Assembly (NCBI RefSeq): GCF_026013965.1
Contig: NZ_CP110341.1
Coordinates: forward strand, 2,728,001 to 2,792,000
Reading direction: 5' to 3'
DNA length: 64,000 nt
Origin: Brevibacterium sp. JSBI002
Lineage (GTDB): Bacteria > Actinomycetota > Actinomycetes > Actinomycetales > Brevibacteriaceae
The notes beneath the pieces were generated by a model. It had not been told where the DNA came from, made no database searches, and saw nothing but the letters and a program-made list of their open reading frames with translations. Below are positions 17,060 to 26,010 of the stretch, one piece after another (position 1 is the stretch's first letter; each line of letters begins with the position of its first letter). The position numbers were made by a program, and so were the translations under genes.

Positions 17060-18367
17060 TCAGCCCTCGGCCAATTGCGCCAGCCGGCGCCCGGCCAGAT
17101 GGGCGAGGAACAGAGCTTGGTCGGCGAGACCGTCGTCGCTGTGGCGGGCGCGAGGGGAATGATTGGCTTCGCGTTCTTCGACCGGCAGATTCGGCAGGGA
17201 GACCCCGAAGTGTCCATAGGCTCCGGGCACGGCGTCGAGCACCCGGGAGAAGTCCTCGGAACCGGGCAGCGGATTCGCCTTGCGCACGGTCCGCTCCTCG
17301 CCGAAGAGGTCGGTGAAGGTGGAGAGGAAGAACTCGGCTTCGGCGTCGTCGTTGATCGTCGGCGGCAGGATCTGTTCGTATTCGACCTCGGCGCTCAGAC
17401 CGTGGGCGGCTACGAGGTCACGAACGAGCTGAGGCAGCTCCGCCTCGGCGCGGGACGTCACCGCTTCAGAGAACGTGCGCACACTGACGACCAAGGTCGC
17501 GAAGTCGGGGACGACGTTGGGCGCGGTGCCGCCGTTGAACTGACCGACGGTGATCACGAGCGGGTCGAAGATGTCGAACCGGCGGGTGACGTATTCCTGC
17601 AGCTGGCCCACGAGCATCGCGCCGACCTGGATGGGGTCCTTACCGGTGGCCGGGCGGGAGGCGTGCGTGCCTTTGCCGTTCACGGTGATCGTCATCTTCG
17701 AAAACGCCGCCATGTACGACCCGGGGCGGGAGCTGGCGACGCCGAGGTCGGCGTCGGCGGAGACGTGGATGCCGAAGGCGGCCTTGACGCGGGGACCGGC
17801 GGCGTCGAGGACGCCTTCGTCGATCATCTTCCCGGCCCCGTCATAGCCTTCTTCACCGGGTTGGAACATGAACACGACGTCGCCGGGCAGGGAGTCGCGG
17901 TCGCGGTGGAGGAGTTTGAGTGCGCCGACGAGCCCGGCGGTGTGAAGGTCGTGGCCGCAGGCGTGCATCCTCCCCGAGGTGGCCGCGAAGTCGAATCCGG
18001 TCGCCTCGGTGACGGGCAGTCCGTCCATATCCCCGCGCAGGAGGACGGCAGGCACGACCCCGGTCGAGTCCTCCTTGCGGGCACCGCCGCGCAGGACGAC
18101 GACGATCGAGGACAGCCCCTCCCCTGTTGTGACTTCGACGTCGAGGCCTTCGATGGCGTCGAGGACGAGTTTCTGCGTCACCAGCAGGTCGAGTCCGACC
18201 TCGACGTTCTCGTGCAGGGCACGGCGCAGGGTGACCAGGCCGGGGGCGATGTCGTTAGCGTCATCGGCGGTGGGCAGGTGCACTGCGCGTGCTGCTGCAG
18301 CGGCTGTGGGAGTGTTGGTGTCGTTTACGGTGGGAGTGACGTCGGCATCGTTGGGAAGTGAGCTCAT
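17060..18367 (-). CDS. M20 family metal-dependent amidohydrolase
   Basis: A 435-residue peptidase/amidohydrolase of the IAA-amino-acid hydrolase-like M20D group. Metal ligands are visible in HACGHDLHTAGL, PGEEGYDGAGKMI and the late GSEDFSRVL. The lid domain lies in the middle (about residues 215-330). Members cleave N-acyl amino acids or N-acetyl-diaminopimelate-type substrates; the substrate is not determined. It has no Shine-Dalgarno, but TAGACT ends 6 nt before the ATG, suggesting a leaderless mRNA. It stands between acpS and nnr, which are often adjacent. Confidence 0.92.
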   Translation of the reverse strand: MSSLPNDADVTPTVNDTNTPTAAAAARAVHLPTADDANDIAPGLVTLRRALHENVEVGLDLLVTQKLVLDAIEGLDVEVTTGEGLSSIVVVLRGGARKEDSTGVVPAVLLRGDMDGLPVTEATGFDFAATSGRMHACGHDLHTAGLVGALKLLHRDRDSLPGDVVFMFQPGEEGYDGAGKMIDEGVLDAAGPRVKAAFGIHVSADADLGVASSRPGSYMAAFSKMTITVNGKGTHASRPATGKDPIQVGAMLVGQLQEYVTRRFDIFDPLVITVGQFNGGTAPNVVPDFATLVVSVRTFSEAVTSRAEAELPQLVRDLVAAHGLSAEVEYEQILPPTINDDAEAEFFLSTFTDLFGEERTVRKANPLPGSEDFSRVLDAVPGAYGHFGVSLPNLPVEEREANHSPRARHSDDGLADQALFLAHLAGRRLAQLAEG

Positions 18368-18373
18368 GCCCTG

Positions 18374-18379
18374 AGTCTA
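18374..18379 (-). promoter_or_regulatory. -10 element, probable leaderless promoter of the M20 hydrolase
   Basis: TAGACT ends 6 nt before the ATG at 18367, with no ribosome-binding site between. Confidence 0.5.
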
Positions 18380-18443
18380 TTACCACCGGACACCGCAGCA
18401 GGAGGGACGTCGATCCTGCTCACCGGCCTGCGCCCCGGAACAA

Positions 18444-18914
18444 CTACTGCTCCGGCATCTCGCCCAGACGCGCGCCCTTACCGTACATCGAGTGGGTGAA
18501 GTGCTCGGCGGCACCTTCGATGCCGGGGCTCAGCGACGGCCCGTCGCCCTCGGCGATGACGAAGGTCATCGTCAGGTGCGCATCATGGGTGATCGACAGG
18601 TGGATGTTCGTCCCGCCGATGGCACGGAAGTGCTCGAGCACGAGCCCGCGCAGACGGAAACTCGGCGCACCGGATAAAGCGGGGACCACCTCGGCGGACT
18701 GCCACGGCAGCCATCCGGGGAAGCCGATCGCCTTCTTCAGCGCCTCCTTCGCGGAGAATCGTGCCGCCAAGGAGGCATCCGTCCGGCGTTTGCCGTTGCG
18801 TTTGAGCTGCTCACCGGGAGTGAGCAGACGATCGAGGAGTTCGGGCACGCGTTCGATGTGCTCCGCGAAGCGCGGCACGTCGGCTATGTCGGTGCCGATT
18901 CCCAAGATCGCCAT
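18444..18914 (-). CDS. acpS: Holo-[acyl-carrier-protein] synthase
   Basis: A 156-residue phosphopantetheinyl transferase that activates acyl carrier protein. GIGTDIADVPRF supplies the Mg-binding Asp and RFSAKEALKKAIG the Glu/Lys motif; LSITHDAHLTMTFVI is the C-terminal strand. It is longer than the usual ~120-130 aa because of an insertion near residue 80 and a C-terminal tail. AAGGA precedes the ATG. It starts 10 nt after the glmS stop, so the genes form an operon. Confidence 0.93.
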   Translation of the reverse strand: MAILGIGTDIADVPRFAEHIERVPELLDRLLTPGEQLKRNGKRRTDASLAARFSAKEALKKAIGFPGWLPWQSAEVVPALSGAPSFRLRGLVLEHFRAIGGTNIHLSITHDAHLTMTFVIAEGDGPSLSPGIEGAAEHFTHSMYGKGARLGEMPEQ

Positions 18915-18924
18915 ACTCGCGTCC

Positions 18925-20799
18925 TTATTCGACCGTGACCGACTTCGCGAGGTTGCGCGGCTGGTCGACGTCGAGGCCCTTGGCCGTGGCCAGCTCCATC
19001 GCGAAGATCTGCAGCGGAACCGTCGTCAGCAGCGGCGCCATGAGCGTCGTCGTCTCGGGCACGTAGATGACCTCGGAGGCGAACTGATCGACCTCTTCGT
19101 CGCCTTCCTCGGCGATGACGACGGTGTTCGCACCGCGGGCACGGACTTCCTGGATGTTCGAGATGACCTTCGCATGCAGCGAATCCCGGCCGCGCTTGGA
19201 CGGCACGACGATGATGACGAGCTGACCGTCGTCGATGAGCGCGATCGGTCCGTGCTTGAGCTCACCGGCGGCGAAGCCCTCGGCGTGGATGTACGCGAGC
19301 TCCTTGAGCTTGAGCGCACCCTCCATCGCCACCGGGTAGCCGACGTGACGGCCGAGGAACAGCACCGAACCGACATCCTGGTTGCGGTCGGCCAGCGCAA
19401 GGACCTGCGACTTCGTCTCGTCGAGGATGTGCTGGATCTTCGCAGGGATCGACTGCAGCTCGTTAAGGATCGTGCCGATCTCGTCGCGGAACTTGTTGCC
19501 CCGCAGCTGGGCGAGGTAGAGGCCGAGCAGGTAGCAGGCGACGACCTGCGACAGGAAGGCCTTCGTCGAGGCCACGGCGATCTCCGGGCCGGCGTGGGTG
19601 TACAGCGCGGCATCGGATTCGCGTGGGATCGTCGAACCGAAGGTGTTGCAGATCGCGATGACCTTCGCACCCTGCTGACGTGCGTGGCGGACGGCCATGA
19701 TCGTGTCCATAGTCTCCCCGGACTGCGAGATCGCCACGACGAGCGTCTTCTCGGTGACCACCGGATCCCGGTAGCGGAATTCGTGGGCCAGCTCCACCTC
19801 GGTGGGGATGCGGCACCAGTGCTCGATCGCGTACTTCGCAACCTGACCGGCATACGCTGCGGTGCCGCAGGCGATGACGACGATCTTGTCCACGGACTTG
19901 AGCACGTTCTCATCGATGTGCATCTCGTCCAGCGTCAGGCGACCCTCGGTGTCGAGGCGGCCGAGCAGCGTATCCGCCACGGCCTGCGGCTGATCGTGGA
20001 TCTCCTTGTCCATGAAGGACGCGAAGCCGCCCTTCTCCGCCGAGGCGGTGTCCCAGTCGACCTCGAACTGCTCGCCCTCGACGGGGTTGCCTGCGGTGTC
20101 AGTGATCGTGACTTCGTCCGGGGTGATGGTGACGACTTCGTCCTGGCCGATCTCGACGGCCGTCCGGGTGTAGTCGATGAACGCGGCGACGTCGGAGCCG
20201 AGGAAGTTCTCGCCCTCGCCGAGGCCGATGACCAGCGGCGAGTTGCGGCGTGCGGCGACGACCTGGCCGGGAGCATCGGCATGGACGGCGAGCAGGGTGA
20301 AGGCACCTTCGAGTTCGGTGGCGGTCCTACGCATCGCGGCGGTGAGGTCACCGGTCGCCTGATAGTTCTTGGCCAGCTGGGCGGCGGCCACCTCGGTGTC
20401 GGTCTCGGAGAGGAACTCGACGCCCTCGGCGACGAGGTCCTTCTTCAGGTGGGCGAAGTTCTCGATGATCCCGTTGTGGATGAGCGCGAGCTTCCCACCG
20501 TCGGCCAGGTGCGGGTGGGCGTTGACGTCGGTGGGCCCACCGTGCGTGGCCCAACGAGTGTGGCCGATTCCGGTCTGCGCAGCGGGCAGCGGGTTGGCCT
20601 CGATCTCCTCGGTCAGGGCGGAGAACTTTCCGGCCTTCTTCGCCGAGGCGAGCTGACCGTCGGGCGTCACGAGCGCGACGCCGGCCGAGTCGTAGCCGCG
20701 GTATTCGAGCCTCTTCAGGCCGCCGAGCACGACATCGAGCGCCGAGTGGTCGGCATTGTCAACGGGGGCCTTGGATACATAGCCAACGATTCCACACAT
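18925..20799 (-). CDS. glmS: Glutamine-fructose-6-phosphate aminotransferase (isomerizing)
   Basis: A 624-residue enzyme making glucosamine-6-phosphate, the first committed step of amino-sugar and peptidoglycan synthesis. The N-terminal glutaminase has the nucleophile Cys2 (MCGIVGYVSK) and HTRWATHGGPTDVNAHPH. Two SIS domains follow (VVIACGTAAYAGQVAKY; LGRHVGYPVAMEGALKLKE), ending in the conserved AKSVTVE. The start at 20799 leaves the required MCGIVG N-terminus. TAAAAT ends 7 nt before it and there is no Shine-Dalgarno. No glmS ribozyme sequence is seen. Confidence 0.97.
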   Translation of the reverse strand: MCGIVGYVSKAPVDNADHSALDVVLGGLKRLEYRGYDSAGVALVTPDGQLASAKKAGKFSALTEEIEANPLPAAQTGIGHTRWATHGGPTDVNAHPHLADGGKLALIHNGIIENFAHLKKDLVAEGVEFLSETDTEVAAAQLAKNYQATGDLTAAMRRTATELEGAFTLLAVHADAPGQVVAARRNSPLVIGLGEGENFLGSDVAAFIDYTRTAVEIGQDEVVTITPDEVTITDTAGNPVEGEQFEVDWDTASAEKGGFASFMDKEIHDQPQAVADTLLGRLDTEGRLTLDEMHIDENVLKSVDKIVVIACGTAAYAGQVAKYAIEHWCRIPTEVELAHEFRYRDPVVTEKTLVVAISQSGETMDTIMAVRHARQQGAKVIAICNTFGSTIPRESDAALYTHAGPEIAVASTKAFLSQVVACYLLGLYLAQLRGNKFRDEIGTILNELQSIPAKIQHILDETKSQVLALADRNQDVGSVLFLGRHVGYPVAMEGALKLKELAYIHAEGFAAGELKHGPIALIDDGQLVIIVVPSKRGRDSLHAKVISNIQEVRARGANTVVIAEEGDEEVDQFASEVIYVPETTTLMAPLLTTVPLQIFAMELATAKGLDVDQPRNLAKSVTVE

Positions 20800-20806
20800 G
20801 AGGGAG

Positions 20807-20812
20807 ATTTTA
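20807..20812 (-). promoter_or_regulatory. -10 element, probable leaderless glmS promoter
   Basis: TAAAAT ends 7 nt before the glmS ATG. The intervening CTCCCTC has no ribosome-binding character. Cys2 must be the residue after fMet, so the start codon is certain, which makes this a firm leaderless candidate. Confidence 0.65.
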
Positions 20813-21053
20813 CGCACTGATAGCCGATCTCGGGTATTCCGGCGAGTCACGATCGGGTCAACGTGACGAACTGCACGCGCACGCGGGCGCGGGAGTACCC
20901 GGTTGGGGCCGGCAGACCCGACGGAGCCCGAGACGGAACGGCCTCCTCGGTGAGGGTGGGGCGCCTCGGTTGGGGTGGGGGCTTTCGCCGACCTGGGGCG
21001 GGCGGCGAAGACCTGACGCGGGCGGCGAACATGACGCATGACACAATGGGAGA

Positions 21054-22091
21054 ATGAGCCATGTCGACCCTCAATTGGACCGTGCGCGCAAGCTCGCCGG
21101 ACTCAATACCGCCCGGCGCAGCGAACCGGACACGACGTCCCCGTTCTGGGAATTCGACCGGGAGGTGTGGGGCACGCTCGCCCAGGCCACGCCGCTGCCG
21201 CTGAAGCAACGCGACATCGAACGGCTGCGCGGTCTCGGGGATCGGATCAACCTCGACGAGGTGGCCCAGGTCTATCTGCCCCTGTCACGACTGCTCAACC
21301 TCTACGTCTCCGCACGGCGGGCGAAGCACGACCTGACCAGGGAATTCTTCTCTCCGCTGCACGAACGCGGGTTGGAACCGCAGGATGCCAAGCGCACGCC
21401 CTTCGTCATCGGCGTCGCCGGATCGGTGGCCGTGGGCAAGTCGACGACGGCACGTGTGCTGCGCGAACTGCTCGCCCGCTGGCCCGACACTCCGCGCGTC
21501 GAGCTCATCACCACCGACGGATTCCTCTACCCCAATGCCGAACTCGACCGTCGCCGCCTCAACGGGCGGAAGGGATTCCCCGAATCCTACGACCGGCGCA
21601 AGCTGCTCAAGTTCATCTCCGCCGTGAAGTCCGGGGCCCCCGAGGTCCGTGCGCCTGTGTACTCGCACCACACCTATGACATCGTTCCCGGCGCCGAGGT
21701 GGTCGTGCGCTCCCCCGATGTCCTCATCGTCGAGGGCCTCAACGTCCTCCAGCCCGCCCGCCCCCGTCAGGACGGGACCGTGGGCTTGGCCATCAGCGAC
21801 TACTTCGACTTCTCCGTCTACGTCGATGCGCGCTCCCGCGATATCCGCCAGTGGTACATCTCGCGGTTCCTCAAGCTCAAGCACGGCGCGTTCCAGGACG
21901 AGGACTCCTACTTCCACCGGTACTCGCAGCTCGACGATGACGAAGCGATCACCTTGGCCACGGAGATCTGGGACTCCATCAACTTCCCGAACCTGCGCGA
22001 AAACGTCCAGCCCAGCCGCGGCCGAGCCGATCTCGTGCTCCACAAATCCTCCGACCATACGATCCGGAAGGTGCAGCTGCGGAAGCTGTGA
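21054..22091 (+). CDS. coaA: Pantothenate kinase (type I)
   Basis: A 345-residue kinase that phosphorylates pantothenate, the first step of coenzyme A synthesis. The P-loop is [16 protein letters not shown], followed by [43 protein letters not shown] and [11 protein letters not shown], all typical of the bacterial CoaA fold. The start at 21054 is preceded by GGGAGA. Substrate would come from the panB-panC genes in the same window. It is divergent from glmS, with a 254-bp gap. Confidence 0.96.
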   Translation: MSHVDPQLDRARKLAGLNTARRSEPDTTSPFWEFDREVWGTLAQATPLPLKQRDIERLRGLGDRINLDEVAQVYLPLSRLLNLYVSARRAKHDLTREFFSPLHERGLEPQDAKRTPFVIGVAGSVAVGKSTTARVLRELLARWPDTPRVELITTDGFLYPNAELDRRRLNGRKGFPESYDRRKLLKFISAVKSGAPEVRAPVYSHHTYDIVPGAEVVVRSPDVLIVEGLNVLQPARPRQDGTVGLAISDYFDFSVYVDARSRDIRQWYISRFLKLKHGAFQDEDSYFHRYSQLDDDEAITLATEIWDSINFPNLRENVQPSRGRADLVLHKSSDHTIRKVQLRKL

Positions 22092-22173
22092 CGGGGGTCG
22101 CCGGGTCGGAGCATCAGGACTTGGCGGCCGCCTCGGCGAGCTTGTAAGCGGACCTGTGACGGGAGTCGCCGGG
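22086..22173. repeat. 20-bp direct repeat at the end of coaA
   Basis: CTGTGACGGGGGTCGCCGGG (22086-22105), which includes the coaA stop, recurs at 22154-22173 with one mismatch, 68 bp downstream. It looks like a small local duplication. No function is evident. Confidence 0.6.
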
Positions 22174-22177
22174 CGGT

Positions 22178-22194
22178 GGTGAAATAGTTTCACC
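22178..22194. promoter_or_regulatory. Candidate operator upstream of ABC exporter
   Basis: GGTGAAATAGTTTCACC has perfect 7-bp arms around TAG. It lies about 150 bp before the exporter start and is followed by a TTGCAC hexamer that could be a -35. No regulator gene is adjacent. The rest of the 249-bp gap shows only the repeat described separately. Confidence 0.4.
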
Positions 22195-22340
22195 GCTCTG
22201 GCGGTTGCACAGTATGCACTGAACTACTCACCGCCGGCAGGCCACCCGCCCACGGCGGCGACCGGATGCGAGCGATCCTCGCACCGTCACGGGATCCCCC
22301 GTGCATGCTCGGTCGTTTCGGCAGCAGAAAGGGACCCAGT

Positions 22341-24203
22341 ATGAGCGTGCCATCCGCACATCACCTCATGTACTCCTCGGTCAAGAGCAAGAAGACCCCC
22401 GAGACGCGCATCCAACCGGGCATCTACAAGCGAATCGCCGGGTATGCGACCCGGCACAAGCGCAAACTCATCATCTTCCTGCTGCTGTCCGTGCTCACCG
22501 CGGGCATCGGCGTCCTCAACCCGGTGCTCGCCGGCGACGTCGTCAACGCGATCACCGGAGGCGGCCCTGTCTCCACGGTCGTGTGGCTGGCCGTGGCCAT
22601 CGGCGGGTTGGCCATCGCCGATGCGGCCATCTCGATCACGAACCGGTACCTGTCCTCACGGATCGGTGAGGGACTCATCTTCGATCTGCGCACGGCCGTC
22701 TACGATCACGTCCAGTCGATGCCGATCGCATTCTTCAGCCGCACCCGCACCGGCGCCCTGGTCTCCCGGCTGAATACGGACGTCATCGGTGCGCAGCGAG
22801 CGTTCTCGAACACCCTGTCCGGCATCGTGTCGAACTTCGTCTCCCTGGCCCTGACCGTCGGCGTCATGGTCACGATCTCCTGGCAGGTGACCGTGCTGTC
22901 GATCCTGCTGCTGCCGCTGTTCATCATCCCCACCCGAATGCTCAGCGGGAAGCTCGCATCCCTGCAGTTCGAAGCGGCCAACAACTCCGCAGACATGTCG
23001 ACCCGCATGACCGAGCGCTTCTCCGCCGCCGGTGCCACCCTGGTCAAACTCTTCGGCAATCCCCGCCAGGAGAACGAGGAGTTCGCAGACCGTGCCGGTC
23101 AGGTCCGCGATATCGGCGTCAAGGTCGCGATGCTGCAGTCGACGTTCGTGTCCTCGCTGACTCTGGTCTCCGCCCTGGCGCTGGCTCTCGTCTACGGCGT
23201 CGGCGGTGCACAGGCCGTCGTCGGCAACCTCAACGCCGGTCAGGTTGTGACCCTGGCACTGCTGCTGACCCGGCTCTACACGCCGCTGACGATGCTCGCC
23301 AACGCGCGCCTGGACATCCAGAGCGCAGTGGTGTCATTCCAGCGGGTATTCGAGATCCTCGACCTCGTGCCCTACTTCAAGGAACCGTCGCAGCCGAAGG
23401 CTCTGCCAGCCGGTGGGTTGGATGTGCAGTTCGATCACGTCGACTTCGCCTACCCCAGCGCCTCGCAGGTCAGCCTGGCCAGCCTCGAAGACGTCTCCGT
23501 GCTCGACACCCGCGGCGGCGATCAGGTTCTCCACGATCTGAGCTTCACGATCCCCGCCGGGCACACCGTTGCCCTCGTCGGATCCTCGGGTGCGGGAAAG
23601 TCGACGATCGCGTCACTGCTGCCGCGGCTCTACGACGTCACCGGCGGCACGATCACCATCGGCGGAGTCGATGTTCGCGATCTGTCGTTCGCCGATCTGC
23701 GCGAGGCCGTCGGCGTCGTCACCCAGGACGGTCATGTCTTCCACGAGTCGATCCGCGCCAACCTGGCGCTGGTCAATCCCGATGCCACCGAGGAGCAGAT
23801 GCTCGATGCCATCGAACGGGCACAGTTGAGGAGCGTCATCGATGCGCTTCCCGATGGACTGGACACCGTCGTCGGCGAACGCGGGTACCGACTCTCCGGA
23901 GGCGAACGTCAGCGCCTGACCATCGCCCGGATGCTGCTGGCGTCTCCGGAGATCGTCGTGCTCGATGAGGCCACCTCGGCGCTGGATTCGACGAATGAGG
24001 CCGCGATCCAGCGTGCCCTGGCCCAGGCGATGCACGGGCGGACGGCTATGGTCATCGCCCACCGTCTGTCGACGATCCGGCAGGCCGACACGATCCTCGT
24101 CGTCGAGGCCGGTCGCATCATCGAGAAGGGCACTCACGACGAGCTCGTCGGTCGCGGTGGCCGCTACGCCGAGCTCTACGCCACCCAGTTCGCCTCGAGC
24201 TGA
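22341..24203 (+). CDS. ABC exporter, fused membrane and ATPase domains
   Basis: A 620-residue half-transporter, active as a dimer. The membrane domain (about residues 30-330) begins with KRKLIIFLLLSVLTAGIGVL and has the usual six helices. The ATPase follows: Walker A VGSSGAGKSTIASLL, VVTQDGHVFHESIRANL (Q-loop), signature YRLSGGERQRL, Walker B IVVLDEATSALD and MVIAHRLSTI (H-loop). This is the multidrug/lipid (MsbA, LmrA-like) class; the cargo is unknown. AAAGGG lies 8 nt before the chosen ATG; a longer reading frame upstream lacks a ribosome site. It stands alone between coaA and glmM. Confidence 0.92.
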   Translation: MSVPSAHHLMYSSVKSKKTPETRIQPGIYKRIAGYATRHKRKLIIFLLLSVLTAGIGVLNPVLAGDVVNAITGGGPVSTVVWLAVAIGGLAIADAAISITNRYLSSRIGEGLIFDLRTAVYDHVQSMPIAFFSRTRTGALVSRLNTDVIGAQRAFSNTLSGIVSNFVSLALTVGVMVTISWQVTVLSILLLPLFIIPTRMLSGKLASLQFEAANNSADMSTRMTERFSAAGATLVKLFGNPRQENEEFADRAGQVRDIGVKVAMLQSTFVSSLTLVSALALALVYGVGGAQAVVGNLNAGQVVTLALLLTRLYTPLTMLANARLDIQSAVVSFQRVFEILDLVPYFKEPSQPKALPAGGLDVQFDHVDFAYPSASQVSLASLEDVSVLDTRGGDQVLHDLSFTIPAGHTVALVGSSGAGKSTIASLLPRLYDVTGGTITIGGVDVRDLSFADLREAVGVVTQDGHVFHESIRANLALVNPDATEEQMLDAIERAQLRSVIDALPDGLDTVVGERGYRLSGGERQRLTIARMLLASPEIVVLDEATSALDSTNEAAIQRALAQAMHGRTAMVIAHRLSTIRQADTILVVEAGRIIEKGTHDELVGRGGRYAELYATQFASS

Positions 24204-24268
24204 GGGTGCGGCGCTGCGCCGCTTTCGGCGCGAGCCCTGCACCGGCGCCGCATGGTCGGAGACTTCCT

Positions 24269-24334
24269 CCAGTTAAGTGTGCGCAGATTGCCGGTTTCGA
24301 GCCGAAAATGTGCAATCTGCGCACAGTTAACTGG
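24269..24334. terminator. Long hairpin downstream of ABC exporter
   Basis: Arms at 24269-24291 and 24312-24334 match at 22 of 23 positions; the shared core is GTGCGCAGATTGC. The loop can form a further TTTCG/CGAAA mini-stem. It lies 65 nt after the exporter stop in the gene-free stretch before the convergent glmM. No U-tract is present. Confidence 0.6.
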
Positions 24335-24449
24335 CCAATGCCGCGGCACGAGGCCATTCAACGCGCGGCCGCCACGGCAGGAACCCTCTCAAGTGGCGAT
24401 CTTCGCGGCGCTGCGCACTCGGCACACCTTGCGCCTCTCAACGTCGATA

Positions 24450-24503
24450 AAGGGCCCGCCCGAATATGCTGCGGAATACCGCGGCATATCTGAGCGAGCC
24501 CTT
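24450..24503 (-). terminator. glmM terminator hairpin
   Basis: An inner hairpin, ATATGCTGCGG (24464-24474) / CCGCGGCATAT (24479-24489) with loop AATA, is enclosed by AAGGGC (24450-24455) and GCCCTT (24498-24503). On the minus strand it is followed by CTTTATC, a modest U-tract. It lies 24 nt after the glmM stop. Confidence 0.65.
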
Positions 24504-24527
24504 GATCGATCAATCCGCCGGAAACCT

Positions 24528-25880
24528 CTACAGCGCGAGGTGCTCCTTGACCGACGCGGCCAGGCGCTCGGCCTGGGCGGAGGCGGCATCCTCGGTGGCG
24601 GCTTCGACCATGACGCGGATCAGCGGCTCGGTGCCCGAGGCACGCAGCAGCACGCGACCGGTGTCGGCGAGTTCGGCCTCGACTGCAGCCACCTCGGCAG
24701 CGACCTGCGGGTGATCGACGTGGTTCTTGTCCACGCCCTTGACGTTGACGAGTGCCTGCGGCAGCTGCGGGATCTCCGCGGCGAGGTCGGCCAGAGTCCG
24801 CTTGGCGTCGGCCATCCGCTTCATCAGGTGCAGGGCGGTCTGCACTCCGTCGCCGGTGGTGCCGTGATCGAGCATGAGCACGTGTCCGGACTGCTCCCCG
24901 CCGAGCGCATACCCGTCGGCGAGCATCCGCTCGAGCACATACCGGTCGCCGACAGCGGTCTGCACGGTCTCGATGCCGTATTTGTCCATCGCCTGCTTCA
25001 GACCCAGGTTCGACATGACGGTCGTGACCAGGGTGTTGCCGCGCAGTTCACCGAGCTCCTTGAGCCCGATCGCCAGTATGCCCATGACCTGGTCACCATT
25101 GACGACCCGCCCCAGCGAATCCACGGCCAGGCAGCGGTCAGCGTCACCGTCGAAGGCCACACCCAGATCGGACTGGGTCTCGACGACGAGGCGCTGCAGC
25201 GGTCCGAGGTGAGTCGAGCCCACACCGTCGTTGATGTTGAAGCCGTCGGGTTCGGCGGCGGAGACGATGACCTCGGCGCCGGCCTGACGCAGGGCGGCGG
25301 GTCCGACGATGGACGCGGCACCGTGGGCGCAGTCGACGACGACCTTGAGCCCGGACAGCGGACGAACGTTGTCGGCGTCGACACAGCGCACCAGATGCTC
25401 GGTGTACTCGTCGGCAGCGGCCGGGTAGCGCGAGATGCGGCCGACGTCCGCGCCGGTCGGACGGTCCCAGTCCTGGTCGAAGATCGCGAGGATCTCGTCT
25501 TCGACCGCGTCGTCGAGCTTCGTGCCTCCCGCTGCGAAGAACTTGATGCCGTTGTCGGGCATGGGGTTGTGGGAGGCGGAGATGACGACGCCGAAAGCGG
25601 CGCCGGTGTCCTTGACGACCTGGGCGATGCCCGGGGTCGGCAGCATTCCCGCGTCGAGGACGTCGACTCCGGTCGAGGCGATGCCTGCGCTCAGTGCGGC
25701 GGAGAGGAACTCGCCGGACACGCGCGTGTCACGTCCGACCACGGCGAATGGGCGTTTCTCACCCGTCCAGCCGCGGCTGAGCACGCGTGAACCTGCGACC
25801 GAGAGCTGGAGCGCGAGTTTGGCCGAGATATCGCGATTGGCCAGTCCGCGTACTCCGTCGGTGCCGAAGAGTCGAGACAT
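24528..25880 (-). CDS. glmM: Phosphoglucosamine mutase
   Basis: A 450-residue mutase interconverting glucosamine-6- and -1-phosphate, the step after GlmS. The opening RLFGTDGVRGLAN is diagnostic. The phosphoserine is Ser103 in ISASHNPMPDNGIKFF, the metal-binding loop is AFDGDADRC, and GGEQSGHVL and RASGTEPLIRVM bind sugar and phosphate. AAAGGA lies 8 nt before the ATG at 25880; longer in-frame starts (TTG at 26108) are not needed. It is on the same strand as rplM-rpsI but separated by 470 bp with its own promoter. Confidence 0.97.
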   Translation of the reverse strand: MSRLFGTDGVRGLANRDISAKLALQLSVAGSRVLSRGWTGEKRPFAVVGRDTRVSGEFLSAALSAGIASTGVDVLDAGMLPTPGIAQVVKDTGAAFGVVISASHNPMPDNGIKFFAAGGTKLDDAVEDEILAIFDQDWDRPTGADVGRISRYPAAADEYTEHLVRCVDADNVRPLSGLKVVVDCAHGAASIVGPAALRQAGAEVIVSAAEPDGFNINDGVGSTHLGPLQRLVVETQSDLGVAFDGDADRCLAVDSLGRVVNGDQVMGILAIGLKELGELRGNTLVTTVMSNLGLKQAMDKYGIETVQTAVGDRYVLERMLADGYALGGEQSGHVLMLDHGTTGDGVQTALHLMKRMADAKRTLADLAAEIPQLPQALVNVKGVDKNHVDHPQVAAEVAAVEAELADTGRVLLRASGTEPLIRVMVEAATEDAASAQAERLAASVKEHLAL

Positions 25881-25911
25881 AGTGGGGATCCTTTCGTCAA
25901 TGTCGGAGTCG

Positions 25912-25917
25912 ATCTTA
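25912..25917 (-). promoter_or_regulatory. glmM -10 element
   Basis: TAAGAT on the minus strand, about 31 nt upstream of the start codon, would give a short leader containing the AAAGGA ribosome site. No convincing -35 is seen. Confidence 0.45.
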
Positions 25918-26010
25918 GTCGATCCGCCGTGTGTCGCTCGTGATGTCGGCACCCTCGCCGAGGCGGCCGACCGCAGCCGTGGCTCCTGTGATCGCGGCGT
26001 CGCGAGTGTC

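Noticed and set aside
16520..18361. 613-aa frame antisense to nnr and the M20 hydrolase
   Set aside because: It overlaps two recognisable genes on the other strand and has the low-complexity composition of a shadow frame.
18358..20820. 820-aa reading frame antisense to glmS
   Set aside because: It is a GC-bias shadow of a confidently identified enzyme, with Arg/Gly/Asp-rich sequence and no family resemblance.
21036..21053. Leaderless promoter for coaA (CACAAT 6 nt before ATG)
   Set aside because: The hexamer lacks the T at its first position, and GGGAGA adjoining the ATG may act as a ribosome site; not strong enough to list with the other nine.
20800..21053. glmS ribozyme upstream of glmS
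   Set aside because: No ribozyme core is seen, and the start codon is directly preceded by a -10 hexamer, leaving no leader.
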